DNA from: Muribaculaceae bacterium
GTDB lineage: Bacteria; Bacteroidota; Bacteroidia; Bacteroidales; Muribaculaceae
DNA length: 64,000 bases
Reading direction: 5' to 3'
Assembly (NCBI GenBank): GCA_022484565.1
Contig: JAKVKZ010000006.1
Span: 1-64,000, forward strand
Part shown: positions 8,020 to 17,085 of the stretch, in pieces
Numbering within the stretch: position 1 is the first letter of the stretch
How the letters are laid out: each line of letters begins with the position of its first letter
The notes under the pieces: generated by a model
Seen by the model: only the letters and a program-made list of their open reading frames with translations
What the model was told of the DNA's origin: nothing
Databases searched by the model: none
Position numbers and translations under genes: made by a program

Positions 8020-8035
8020 TGTTTCACGTGGAACA
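8020..8035. promoter_or_regulatory. parS centromere-like site (ParB binding)
   Basis: TGTTTCACGTGGAACA is identical, on the opposite strand, to the classical 16-bp Bacillus parS TGTTCCACGTGAAACA. It lies 8 bases after the mnmG stop and 23 bases before the apt start. parS nucleates ParB spreading and SMC loading and is normally found near the replication origin, which suggests this window is origin-proximal (inference). parA and parB themselves are not in the window. Confidence 0.88.
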
Positions 8036-8058
8036 TTAAACTTATTAATTATATAAAT

Positions 8059-8592
8059 ATGGAAAAAGAAACTATCAACCGTCTCAAAAGTGTCATTCGC
8101 GACATTCCTGATTTCCCTACTAAGGGTATCCTCTTTCGTGATTTGACCACTCTCTTCAAGGATGCTGAAGCTTTACGCCTTGTTGCTGATGAAATGAAAA
8201 ATCTCTACTCTAATCTCGGCGTTACTAAAGTGGTGGGTATCGAAGCTCGCGGTTTTATCGGCGGCTCTATCCTTGCCCATGCTCTTAATGCTGGCTTCAT
8301 TCCTATCCGTAAGCCTGGAAAACTTCCCGCTGACACTGTCGCAAAAACTTATGAAAAGGAATATGGTACCGATACTATCGAGATTCACCGCGATTCCATC
8401 ACGCCGGACGACATTGTGATTCTTCACGATGACCTTCTCGCCACTGGTGGCACCATGGCTGCTGCTTATGAATTGGTGAATGCTATGCACCCTAAAAAGA
8501 TTTACATCAATTTTATCGTAGAGCTTAGCGACCTTAATGGACGTAAGGCTTTCCCGCCTGAAGCTGAAGTTACTTCTCTTTTGGTTTATTGA
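8059..8592 (+). CDS. apt: Adenine phosphoribosyltransferase
   Basis: 177 residues. The start KSVIRDIPDFPTKGILFRDLT is the conserved Apt N-terminus, GIEARGFIGGSILAHALNAGF is the adenine-site region and IVILHDDLLATGGTMAAA is the PRPP-binding loop. It converts adenine and PRPP to AMP in purine salvage. The protein ends in FPPEAEVTSLLVY, which fits the family length. It stands between mnmG (47 bases upstream, parS in between) and uvrC (18 bases downstream), likely one transcript. Confidence 0.97.
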   Translation: MEKETINRLKSVIRDIPDFPTKGILFRDLTTLFKDAEALRLVADEMKNLYSNLGVTKVVGIEARGFIGGSILAHALNAGFIPIRKPGKLPADTVAKTYEKEYGTDTIEIHRDSITPDDIVILHDDLLATGGTMAAAYELVNAMHPKKIYINFIVELSDLNGRKAFPPEAEVTSLLVY

Positions 8593-8610
8593 TTTGTCAT
8601 TTCTCTAAGT

Positions 8611-10473
8611 GTGAACACGCGTGAAGACCTTAAGGATAAAGTCAGCCTCTTGCCTGATTCCCCCGGCGTTTACATGTACTTTGATAAAAATGGTACTGTC
8701 ATCTACGTCGGCAAGGCTAAGAAACTGCACCGTCGCGTAAGTTCTTATTTTAATCGTGTTCATCCTGTTCTCCGCACTAATGTTCTTGTCCGCAATATTG
8801 CCGACCTGAAATATATTGTGGTTAATTCCGAGGAGGATGCTCTTCATCTTGAGAACAGCCTTATCAAGGAATATAAGCCTCGCTATAATGTCCTCTTGAA
8901 GGACGATAAGTCTTACCCGTGGATATGTGTCACTAATGAACTTTATCCACGGGTATTTCTTACGAGAAATCCGGTGAAAAAGGGGGATAAGTTGTTTGGC
9001 CCTTATTCTAATGTTTCTGTAGCCCGTGCCATCATCTCTCTTCTCCGCGAACTTTACCCTGTGCGCACCTGTGCTCTTGCCATCACAAAAGATGCGGTGG
9101 ACAGGCATAAATTTCACCTCTGTCTTCAGTATCACATTAAAAATTGTCTTGGCTGTTGCATCGGTGAAATTTCCCCTGAGGCGTATGGAAAATATTTCGA
9201 TGAAATTCGTCAGATATTAAGTGGCAACACTCAGCAACTTTTGGAGTATTTGCGCGATGAAATGGAGCAATTGTCCTCTAAGTTGCTTTTTGAGGAAGCT
9301 GAGCAGGTAAAAAAGAAGTATTTGCTCGTTGAAAAGTATCATGCAAAATCCGTAATTGTAAGTACGCTTATTCATAATGTTGACGTTTTTTCCGTTGTTC
9401 GCGATGATGATTGTGCTTACGTTAATTATATGCATGTCCGTTCTGGCTCAGTTGTGCGCTGCGTGACTTTTGAATATAAATGTCGCCTCGATGAGCCGGA
9501 TGCCGAAATTCTCTCTATTGCCATTGCCGAAGTTCATGAGCAGTTTCCTCACGATGTTAAGGAGATTATTGTCCCAGTTCTTCCTGATGCCGAGTTTGCG
9601 GATGTGGCTTTTACCATTCCGCAGCGTGGCGATAAGCGTAAATTGCTTGCTGTTTCCGCTAAGAATGCGCTTCAGTATAAGATTGACAAGATTAAGCGTG
9701 CTGAGAAACTTAATCCTGAGCAGCGCACCATGCGGGTGCTCACTGCTATTCAGAATGATTTTCATCTCGAGGTCTTGCCGCGCCATATTGAATGCTTTGA
9801 TAACTCGAACATTCAGGGCACAAATCCTGTCGCTTCTTGCGTGGTCTTTAAGAATGGCAAGCCTTCAAAAAGGGATTATCGCCATTTCAATATTCGCACG
9901 GTTGTCGGCCCTGATGATTTTGCTTCCATGAAGGAGGTTCTCACTCGCCGCTATTCGCGTCTTCTCACTGAGGGCGAGGAATTGCCTCAGCTGATAATTG
10001 TTGATGGTGGAAAAGGGCAGTTGAGTGCGGCTGTCGAGGCTCTTGAAGATATAGGTCTTCATGGCAAAATTCCTATTGTGGGCATTGCCAAGCGTCTTGA
10101 AGAGATTTATTTTCCAGGCGACACTGTTCCGCTTTATATCGACAAGAATAGTGAGTCGCTTCGGGTGGTTCAGCACCTTCGCGACGAGGCGCACCGCTTT
10201 GGAATCACACATCACCGCAATCGTCGAAGTAAGGCGCAGGTGCTTTCTACTCTCGATGAGATTAAGGGCGTTGGCGAGGCTACCCGCCAGTCGCTTATCC
10301 GTCATTTCAAAAGTCTCAAACGTGTGCGCGAGGCTTCGCTTTCCGACATTGCTGATGTTATCGGGCAGGCTAAGGCTGAATTGGTCTATAATTTCTTAAA
10401 TTTACCTGATAATCAAGAAGTTGAAGATATTCAAACATTAAATAATGAGAATAGTGGTTCAGAGGGTGCTTAA
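8611..10473 (+). CDS. uvrC: Excinuclease ABC subunit C
   Basis: 620 residues from a GTG start. Domains in order: GIY-YIG endonuclease (DSPGVYMYFDKNGTVIYVGK, residues 16-35) for the 3' incision; a cysteine cluster CLQYHIKNCLGCCIG near residue 170; UVR motif around 205-240 (LSSKLLFEEAEQVKKKY) for UvrB contact; RNase H-like domain (HIECFDNSNIQGTNPVASC and FASMKEVLTRRY) for the 5' incision; and a C-terminal helix-hairpin-helix (LDEIKGVGEATRQSL). It works in nucleotide excision repair with UvrA and UvrB. Its 3' end overlaps dtd by 29 bases, indicating coupled translation. Confidence 0.98.
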   Translation: MNTREDLKDKVSLLPDSPGVYMYFDKNGTVIYVGKAKKLHRRVSSYFNRVHPVLRTNVLVRNIADLKYIVVNSEEDALHLENSLIKEYKPRYNVLLKDDKSYPWICVTNELYPRVFLTRNPVKKGDKLFGPYSNVSVARAIISLLRELYPVRTCALAITKDAVDRHKFHLCLQYHIKNCLGCCIGEISPEAYGKYFDEIRQILSGNTQQLLEYLRDEMEQLSSKLLFEEAEQVKKKYLLVEKYHAKSVIVSTLIHNVDVFSVVRDDDCAYVNYMHVRSGSVVRCVTFEYKCRLDEPDAEILSIAIAEVHEQFPHDVKEIIVPVLPDAEFADVAFTIPQRGDKRKLLAVSAKNALQYKIDKIKRAEKLNPEQRTMRVLTAIQNDFHLEVLPRHIECFDNSNIQGTNPVASCVVFKNGKPSKRDYRHFNIRTVVGPDDFASMKEVLTRRYSRLLTEGEELPQLIIVDGGKGQLSAAVEALEDIGLHGKIPIVGIAKRLEEIYFPGDTVPLYIDKNSESLRVVQHLRDEAHRFGITHHRNRRSKAQVLSTLDEIKGVGEATRQSLIRHFKSLKRVREASLSDIADVIGQAKAELVYNFLNLPDNQEVEDIQTLNNENSGSEGA

Positions 10474-10897
10474 TGCATCTGTTTCTATTGATAATCAATT
10501 ATATAGCTCTATTGATAGGGGCTTTATGGTGCTCGTGGGCGTTGAGCGTGACGACACCATGCAGGATGTGGATTGGCTTGCTGCCAAAACTGTGAATATG
10601 CGCATTTTCGATGACGATCAAGGTGTTATGAATCGCAGTCTGCTTGATGTTGGCGGTGAAGTGCTGGCTGTCAGTCAGTTTACTCTCACTGCTTCCACAC
10701 GAAAGGGTAATCGTCCATCGTACATTCGTGCCGCTGGCCATGAACTTGCTGTGCCTCTTTATGATGCATATTGCCAAAAGGTTGGGCAATTGCTTGGTTC
10801 TGAAGTTAAGAAAGGAGTTTTTGGCGCTAATATGCAGGTCTCACTTGTCAACGATGGCCCTGTCACTATCATAATTGATTCTCGTTTGAAAGAATGA
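10445..10897 (+). CDS. dtd: D-aminoacyl-tRNA deacylase
   Basis: 150 residues, the standard length. The start MRIVVQRVLNASVSIDNQLY, the active-site motif AVSQFTLTAST near residue 78 and the Gly-cisPro motif NDGPVTIIIDSR near the C-terminus are all present. It hydrolyses D-amino acids mischarged on tRNA and also glycyl-tRNA(Ala). The ATG lies inside the last 29 bases of uvrC in another frame. Confidence 0.97.
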   Translation: MRIVVQRVLNASVSIDNQLYSSIDRGFMVLVGVERDDTMQDVDWLAAKTVNMRIFDDDQGVMNRSLLDVGGEVLAVSQFTLTASTRKGNRPSYIRAAGHELAVPLYDAYCQKVGQLLGSEVKKGVFGANMQVSLVNDGPVTIIIDSRLKE

Positions 10898-10933
10898 TTT
10901 TTTGTTCACTTATTGACATTTAAATTTATCGCA

Positions 10934-11266
10934 ATGACTATAGAAGAAGCGCAAAAGCGTGTTGATGAATGGATTCACACTTATGGTGTCCGTTATTTCA
11001 GCGAACTTACTAACATGGCTGTTCTCACCGAGGAGGTTGGCGAGGTGGCCCGCATTATTTCCCGTCGTTATGGCGATCAGTCGGAGAAGCCTTCCGATGC
11101 TGGACGTAGCCTTGCTGACGAGCTTGCCGATGTCCTTTGGGTCACTATTTGCCTTGCGAATCAGACCGGCATTGACCTCGATGCGGCGCTTGAAGAGAAT
11201 TTCCGCAAAAAGACTGAGCGTGATTCTCTCCGCCACATCAGCAATCCTAAGTTGAGGAATGATTAG
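10934..11266 (+). CDS. MazG-like nucleotide pyrophosphohydrolase
   Basis: 110 residues from ATG 10934; a TTG at 10913 gives a longer frame but the extra part lacks family character. The metal-binding pattern of MazG-type all-alpha NTP pyrophosphatases is clear: LTEEVGEVARIISRRYGD (ExxE) and SLADELADVLWVTICLAN (ExxD). Such short single-domain enzymes hydrolyse (d)NTPs to monophosphates, often as house-cleaning. It sits 36 bases after dtd. Confidence 0.9.
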   Translation: MTIEEAQKRVDEWIHTYGVRYFSELTNMAVLTEEVGEVARIISRRYGDQSEKPSDAGRSLADELADVLWVTICLANQTGIDLDAALEENFRKKTERDSLRHISNPKLRND

Positions 11267-11337
11267 CACTTATGAATTTTGTTTATTTCAAGAATATAAC
11301 TAATTTAGCATCCCCGTTTTTCCAACGTGTTTTTTAT

Positions 11338-12996
11338 ATGAAAAGAATTTTTTCTGCCTCTATTTTAATGGCTTTCGGTATCGCTTTGTGCTTCACGGCT
11401 TTTGCCGAAATTCCTGCTGGTTACTATTCGTCGCTCGACGGCAAGTCGGGCGAGGCTCTTAAAACTCAGCTTCACGATATTATTCGTCCTCACACTGTTC
11501 TTACCTATAGCAGTCTTTGGAAATATTTCCCTTCCACTGACGTGTATCCCGAGCTGGTGAATGGCAAGCATCGTGTTTGGGACATGTATTCCAGCAATTT
11601 CTATTATTATCCTGATGAAACTTACGGAATGAATCGTGAGCATTCTTTTCCTAAAAGTTGGTGGGGTGGCACACAGGTTGAGGCTTACACTGATATTAAT
11701 CATCTTTATCCAGCCGATGGTGATGCGAATCTTGCTAAAAGCTATTATCCGCTTGGCGAGGTGCAGCAATCTACTTTCGATAATGGTGTCACCAAGGTTG
11801 GCTATGCCAAATCAGGCGAGGGTGGTGGCAGTTCTTATGTCTTTGAGCCTGCTGATGAGTACAAGGGCGATTTTGCCCGCACTTACTTCTATATGACTAC
11901 TTGCTATCAGGATTACACATGGAAATATACTTTCATGGTTACTAATTCCTCTTACCTCACTCTCATTCCGTGGGCTTACAATATGTTGCTCACTTGGAGT
12001 CGCAATGACCCTGTCAGCCAAAAGGAAATCGACAGGAATGAGGCAGTTTATGGCATTCAGAACAATCGTAACCCGTTCATTGATCATCCTGAATTGGCTG
12101 AATATATTTGGGGCAATAAGGCTGGTAGTGTTTATTATATCGGCGACCAGCCCACTGGCGACCCTGTCCTTACTTCACCTGAAGCCGGTAGCTCTTTGAA
12201 TTTCGGTGATGTTGGTCTTGGCAAGACTCTTGCCATAGATTTATATGTGAAGGGCGAGAATCTCACTGGAAATCTCACCGTCACGCTTTATAAGGACGAT
12301 TACGCCATGTTCTCCTCTGCTGTGTCCTCTATTCCCGCAGCGAGTGTGAACGCTACTGACGGCTATAAATTGCGCCTTTTGTACAATCCTACTGCCATCG
12401 GTTCGCACACTGCTCATTTATTGCTTTCCGATGGTGGACTCACCGGCAGTGTGGGCATCACTCTTAATGCCCGTTGTCTGCCTGTGCCTTCATTGGCTGC
12501 TGTCAAGGCTCTTCCTGCCGATAACATTTCTTCCACTGGCTATCGTGCCAATTGGGAGGCTTCCACTGATTCTGTTGACTATTATGTTGTCACTCGCACT
12601 GCTTATTCCAGTGGTGACGCTGACCCCGAGGAATACACTACCGACGACAATTTCTATCAATTTGATGACGTGCCTGCTGGTTCAACGCAGACGTATTTTG
12701 TCCAGTCAAGCAGGCTTGGCTATCGCTCCGAGGCCTCTAACGTTGTCACCGTTACTACCTCTGGCATTTCTCCTGTTCCTACCGACAGGGCTTTGTCGAT
12801 TGCCTCTTACGAGGGTGGGGTGGTCCGTTTCATCTGCAATGAAGCGCACACTGGATGCCGCTTTTTCGACCTTTCCGGGCGGTTGATGTTCACCATCCCG
12901 TCGGTTGCTCCTGGTGCTGTCCTTACGTTGCCTCTTGGCGCTTACGTCGTCACTACCGACCAGTTGCATCGTCCGTTGAGACTCATCGTGAAATAA
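11338..12996 (+). CDS. Secreted endonuclease I (NucM/EndA family) with C-terminal Ig-like and T9SS-like domains
   Basis: 552 residues from ATG 11338, which gives a good signal peptide (MKRIFSASILMAFGIALCF ending near TAFAE); the longer GTG/ATG frame from 11272 does not. The nuclease domain covers about 25-270, with the His-metal motif MNREHSFPKSWWGG and DINHLYPADGDANLAKS. It is followed by an Ig-like domain (300-400), a fibronectin-III-like segment (405-480) and a tail CRFFDLSGRLMF ending GAYVVTTDQLHRPLRLIVK, which resembles type A type IX secretion sorting domains. It probably degrades extracellular DNA or RNA. Export by T9SS is inferred. Confidence 0.88.
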   Translation: MKRIFSASILMAFGIALCFTAFAEIPAGYYSSLDGKSGEALKTQLHDIIRPHTVLTYSSLWKYFPSTDVYPELVNGKHRVWDMYSSNFYYYPDETYGMNREHSFPKSWWGGTQVEAYTDINHLYPADGDANLAKSYYPLGEVQQSTFDNGVTKVGYAKSGEGGGSSYVFEPADEYKGDFARTYFYMTTCYQDYTWKYTFMVTNSSYLTLIPWAYNMLLTWSRNDPVSQKEIDRNEAVYGIQNNRNPFIDHPELAEYIWGNKAGSVYYIGDQPTGDPVLTSPEAGSSLNFGDVGLGKTLAIDLYVKGENLTGNLTVTLYKDDYAMFSSAVSSIPAASVNATDGYKLRLLYNPTAIGSHTAHLLLSDGGLTGSVGITLNARCLPVPSLAAVKALPADNISSTGYRANWEASTDSVDYYVVTRTAYSSGDADPEEYTTDDNFYQFDDVPAGSTQTYFVQSSRLGYRSEASNVVTVTTSGISPVPTDRALSIASYEGGVVRFICNEAHTGCRFFDLSGRLMFTIPSVAPGAVLTLPLGAYVVTTDQLHRPLRLIVK

Positions 12997-13023
12997 TAAT
13001 AACATTAAATAATTCATTTACTT

Positions 13024-13920
13024 ATGGAAGAGAAAATTCCTAACAAGTATCAGCAGGCTCTTGATTCCTGCCTTGTCGATACCGACGACGAATGTGTCCG
13101 CTCCGGTGTCGCAGAACTCCTCGACAAACATGTCGCTGAGAATCGCAATAAAGAGGTCTATCAGACCATTTTCAATTGTATTGACCTTACCACTCTGAAT
13201 AGCACTGATTCTGAACATAGCGTCGCTGATTTCACTAAACGTGTGAACGATTTTGAGACTAATTATCCTCAATTCGATAATGTCGCTGCCATTTGTGTCT
13301 ATTCAAATTTTGCTGAGGTTGTCCGTGCCAATCTTGAGGTCTCATCAGTCAATATCGCTGTTTGCTCTGCTAATTTCCCTTCATCGCAGGCTCATCTCGA
13401 GGTTAAGTGTGCCGAGACTGCTCTTGCTGTCGCTGATGGTGCCGATGAGGTTGACATCGTCTTGAATCTTGGTTATTTCCGTGATTCTGCTTATGAGGAA
13501 TTATGCGATGAGATTAGCGAAATCAAGACTTCCGCTGGCAAGGCCCGTCTGAAGGTGATTCTTGAAACTGCTGCCTTGAAATCGTACGAAAACATCCGTA
13601 AGGCTTCTGTTTTGGCCATGTATTCTGGTGCTGATTTCATCAAGACGAGCACTGGCAAAATGTTCGATGGTGCCACGGTTGAGGCTGCTTATGTGATGTG
13701 CCAGTGCATTAAGGATTACTACGACAAGCATGGCGTTATGATTGGCTTTAAGGCTGCTGGCGGTGTGCGCTCCACTGAAGATGCCGTGAAATATTACACT
13801 ATCGTAAAGGAAATTCTTGGCGACAAGTGGCTGAACAATACTTATTTCCGCATCGGGGCTTCCAGCTTGGCTAATAACCTTTTCAAGGATATTACAGGTC
13901 AGGATATCAAGCCTTTCTGA
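13024..13920 (+). CDS. deoC: Deoxyribose-phosphate aldolase
   Basis: 298 residues. The catalytic parts are clear: DEVDIVLNLG (Asp proton relay), RLKVILETAAL, ADFIKTSTGK (Schiff-base Lys) and MIGFKAAGGVRS (second Lys). It cleaves 2-deoxyribose 5-phosphate to glyceraldehyde 3-phosphate and acetaldehyde in deoxynucleoside catabolism. The N-terminal 60 residues are an extension compared with the short bacterial enzymes. A bidirectional terminator follows at 13939-13975. Confidence 0.96.
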   Translation: MEEKIPNKYQQALDSCLVDTDDECVRSGVAELLDKHVAENRNKEVYQTIFNCIDLTTLNSTDSEHSVADFTKRVNDFETNYPQFDNVAAICVYSNFAEVVRANLEVSSVNIAVCSANFPSSQAHLEVKCAETALAVADGADEVDIVLNLGYFRDSAYEELCDEISEIKTSAGKARLKVILETAALKSYENIRKASVLAMYSGADFIKTSTGKMFDGATVEAAYVMCQCIKDYYDKHGVMIGFKAAGGVRSTEDAVKYYTIVKEILGDKWLNNTYFRIGASSLANNLFKDITGQDIKPF

Positions 13921-13938
13921 TTGCCGCAATATATATCA

Positions 13939-13975
13939 AAAGGCGCACTGGAGGATTACCTTTGAGTGCGCCTTT
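13939..13975. terminator. Bidirectional intrinsic terminator between deoC and the outer-membrane gene
   Basis: Stem AAAGGCGCACT / AGTGCGCCTTT (11 bp, 15-base loop), with A and T runs at the outer ends, between two convergent genes. Confidence 0.75.
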
Positions 13976-13994
13976 AGTATCTATTAGCTTTTCT

Positions 13995-16970
13995 CTACAT
14001 TGGCGGTCCGCCGTGGAAACCTCCACCGCCGTGATGCCCGAATCCGTCGTAGTTGTTCTTCGGTATGTCCTTGTTGCTGCCGAATGTGTTGAACTTATAT
14101 GTGAACGTGAACATCACATAGCGTGTCAATGAGTTGTACGACACGTCTTCTATGTAGTTGGCTGTCACGTTTCTGCTGATATTCTTTTTCTGATGCAGAA
14201 TATCATAAACTTTTGCCGTCAGTGATGCTGATTTCCCTTTCAGGAATTGATACGATATTGATGCGTTCCACAGCCATTGGTTCACGTTGTAGCCTTCGCT
14301 GTATCCGCTTGTTCCGCTGAATGTAAGGTCGGAATTTAGCACAAGTCCGAATGGCGTGTAGTAGTTTCCGAATATCATTCCGCCGTAGGTGTGTATGGTC
14401 TGGTTGGCCGACGATTGCACTGTGTTGTGCGTCGTTTGGAAGGTGTAGCTTGGCCGTAATTCTATGTCAACGTAATCTGTGCGGTAGGCTATTCCGGGTG
14501 CTATGCTCATTGTCAGCGAGCCGCTTCGGTTGTATTGGTTGTTGTTGTAGCCCACTGTGCTTGAATACATGGCGTTTGCGTTCGATGAAAGGTAGAACGA
14601 CTTGTTCCTGAGCGGGAAACTTATCATTCCCATTCCGCTCACGTTCCACACTCCTCCCACGTTTGCGTATGTCGTTACTTGTCCGCCTGTCTGTTGGTTG
14701 TAGTTTGTTGTTGAAATTATGCTGTTCGATGCGAATTGCCCGTTTATCATTCCCATTATGCTGCGTTGTGCGTCTTGGTTGAAGTCGCTGTAGCGCAGGT
14801 TGAACCTTTGTGTGAATGTCGGCTTCAGGTCAGGATTTCCAACCACCACTCGCAGTGGATTCGACACGTCGGCCACTGGCTGCAATTGCGTCAGCGAAGG
14901 CTGTGAGCTGCGGGCGCGGTAATTGAATGCGAGGTTGCGTGTCTTGCTGAATTTATAGCGAAGTCTTGCGTATGGAGCCACGTTCCACACCCAATGCGAT
15001 GGAATTGTCCGTGCGTCATTCATCAGGTCGTCGCTTTTCGACATTGCTGAATTTACTGAGAATCCCACGTCAAGATTATATTGCTTGCGCACTTGTTTGA
15101 ATCCTATTTGCATTGATTCGTTGAAGTAGTCGTTGCGGAATTTGTCGCTTTGGTTTGTGTTCAGCACATCATTTGGCCCAATTTCCACTTTCAGAATCTG
15201 GCTTAAAAGTGTCGGGTTGGTGAACACGTCCGAAGAATATTCGTTTGTGATGTATTTCACTAAATCGTCCGAGAATAGTGATGACGTCACTTCGTAGGCT
15301 GCGGTTGATGTTATGCTTGAATTGTTCGTTCCGCCTGCTCCGTTTCCGTCGTCAGGGTTGTTGGTGCTGCCCGGCAGGTCATACACCAGTTTGTCTGCAT
15401 TGCTCCTCTCAAATTCTCCTGTGTACGAGAATGTGAGGAATCGTCCGTTCTTCACGTTTCCAAGCGGTTCTGTCCATGTCAGTCTTCCGCTGTAGTCGTC
15501 GCTCCATCGGTGGTTCTTATATACTTGGTTGATTAGCTCATTTTTGTCGGGCACGAAATAATATGCGTTTTTCGTATAAGTTGTCCCGTTTTCGTGCACG
15601 TTGCTCAGCTTATATCTTCCCTGTGCGCTGTAGCTTCGCCCTGGGTGGCTTTTGAAGTTGTGGTTGAACACGAGTTCACCTCCGAACTCATAACTGCTTC
15701 CATCGCTGCTGTAAGCGGTCTGGCTGCGGTTGATGATTGATTGCATTGGGTCGCCCGCTATTGTCACTGACGTGTCCATCTTGTCGGATTTGTTGAAATT
15801 CATCGAGAAATTAGGGCGGAATTCCAATGTGCTCAGTGAGTCGATTTGCCACCGCATACGGAAGTCACCGCGTACATTGTGGCCGCGGTCGCGTGCTATT
15901 GAATTGTCTTTGTACCACGATGTTGAGTCGGTGAATAGGTATTGTCGGTTGCTCAGTGTGCGGGTATCTCTGTCGGAATGTGAATACATCACTGAACCTC
16001 CCACGCGGAATATCTCACCGTTTCCTATGTTGAAGTTTATGCCGGCTGTTTGCGATTTGTTTATGCCGTTGGTCCCGCCGAATCTCTGGAATCGTTGCGC
16101 TCCGCCGTCGGTGAAGCCGAGATTGTTGGTGTTGTTGCCTCCGCCCAGTATTGTCAGCTGGTTGCCGTTCCAGAATCGGTTCAGCATAGCCGAAGCCTCG
16201 TAGCGGTTATCTGTGCCGTATCCTGTGCTTATGTTGCCAAGCCAGCCGTTGTCCATGCCCTTTTTCACTGAAAGGTTGATTACCGTTTCATCTTCGCCGT
16301 CATCAACTCCAGTTAATCTTGCAAGGTCGCTTTTGCGGTCCACCACTTGCACTTTGTCCACTATGTTCGATGGGAGGTTTTTGGTGGCTACTTTCGGGTC
16401 ATCTGCAAAGAATTCCTTGCCGTTCAGCAGAATTTTGCTTACTTCTTTGCCGTTGGCTGTGATTTTGCCGTCACTGCTCACCTGCACTCCAGGCAGGCGC
16501 TTCAGCAGGTCTTCCACCACTGCGTTTGGCTGTGTCTTGTAGGAGTCGGCATTGTATTCCACTGTGTCTTCCTTCACTTTGATTTCGGTTTTCACTCCCG
16601 TCACGGTCGTTTCCTTCAGCATGATGGAACTTGCCTTCAGTGCGATGTCTCCGAGTTTCACGTCTGCTCCGTCTTTGCCGATTGTAACTGTGCGTCGCCC
16701 GCTGTGATAGCCTACGTACGATAGCTGTATCACGTATTTTCCCGCATCCACGTCTGTTAGCCAGAAGTTTCCGTCTTCGTCAGTCGTGATTCCTTTCAGC
16801 ATTGTGCTGTCGCGCGTGGCCGTTACGAGTTTCACCGTTGCTTCAGGCAACGATGATTTGTCGCTTGCGTCTATTAGATGTCCTGATATGGTGGCTGCCT
16901 GTGAAAATATGGCAGGAATGATTGCAGAAATCGTTAATAACGCTTTAATATATTCCCTTGTGTGCATCAT
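13995..16970 (-). CDS. Large outer-membrane beta-barrel protein with carboxypeptidase-regulatory-like domain
   Basis: 991 residues from ATG 16970; an upstream GTG at 16988 adds six residues that weaken the signal peptide (MMHTREYIKALLTISAIIPA). After the signal comes a CarboxypepD_reg-like domain (ATISGHLIDASDKSSLPEA, about 25-115), a TonB-plug-like part (VVEDLLKRLPGVQVSSDGKI and ILLNGKEFFADDP, 155-260), then a long barrel with many alternating strands. This is the layout of Bacteroidetes OMP_b-brl_3/TonB-dependent receptor-like proteins. The very C-terminus is not an aromatic residue but a Gly/His tail (HHGGGGFHGGPPM). No SusD partner is adjacent, so substrate is unknown. It is divergent from the ABC exporter. 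Confidence 0.88.
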   Translation of the reverse strand: MMHTREYIKALLTISAIIPAIFSQAATISGHLIDASDKSSLPEATVKLVTATRDSTMLKGITTDEDGNFWLTDVDAGKYVIQLSYVGYHSGRRTVTIGKDGADVKLGDIALKASSIMLKETTVTGVKTEIKVKEDTVEYNADSYKTQPNAVVEDLLKRLPGVQVSSDGKITANGKEVSKILLNGKEFFADDPKVATKNLPSNIVDKVQVVDRKSDLARLTGVDDGEDETVINLSVKKGMDNGWLGNISTGYGTDNRYEASAMLNRFWNGNQLTILGGGNNTNNLGFTDGGAQRFQRFGGTNGINKSQTAGINFNIGNGEIFRVGGSVMYSHSDRDTRTLSNRQYLFTDSTSWYKDNSIARDRGHNVRGDFRMRWQIDSLSTLEFRPNFSMNFNKSDKMDTSVTIAGDPMQSIINRSQTAYSSDGSSYEFGGELVFNHNFKSHPGRSYSAQGRYKLSNVHENGTTYTKNAYYFVPDKNELINQVYKNHRWSDDYSGRLTWTEPLGNVKNGRFLTFSYTGEFERSNADKLVYDLPGSTNNPDDGNGAGGTNNSSITSTAAYEVTSSLFSDDLVKYITNEYSSDVFTNPTLLSQILKVEIGPNDVLNTNQSDKFRNDYFNESMQIGFKQVRKQYNLDVGFSVNSAMSKSDDLMNDARTIPSHWVWNVAPYARLRYKFSKTRNLAFNYRARSSQPSLTQLQPVADVSNPLRVVVGNPDLKPTFTQRFNLRYSDFNQDAQRSIMGMINGQFASNSIISTTNYNQQTGGQVTTYANVGGVWNVSGMGMISFPLRNKSFYLSSNANAMYSSTVGYNNNQYNRSGSLTMSIAPGIAYRTDYVDIELRPSYTFQTTHNTVQSSANQTIHTYGGMIFGNYYTPFGLVLNSDLTFSGTSGYSEGYNVNQWLWNASISYQFLKGKSASLTAKVYDILHQKKNISRNVTANYIEDVSYNSLTRYVMFTFTYKFNTFGSNKDIPKNNYDGFGHHGGGGFHGGPPM

Positions 16971-17049
16971 TTGTATATGTTTTAGCACTTTTTTCTTATA
17001 AAATACTCATATTTTAGATGCAAAGTAAAGGTTAAAGTTTAAATGTTTC

Positions 17050-17057
17050 TATCTTTG
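17050..17057 (+). promoter_or_regulatory. -7 box TATCTTTG for the ABC exporter
   Basis: A full TAnnTTTG match 28 bases before ATG 17086. The 115-base gap also has to hold the promoter of the divergent outer-membrane gene. Confidence 0.6.
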
Positions 17058-17085
17058 CATATTGAAAAATTAGCGATAATCGACA

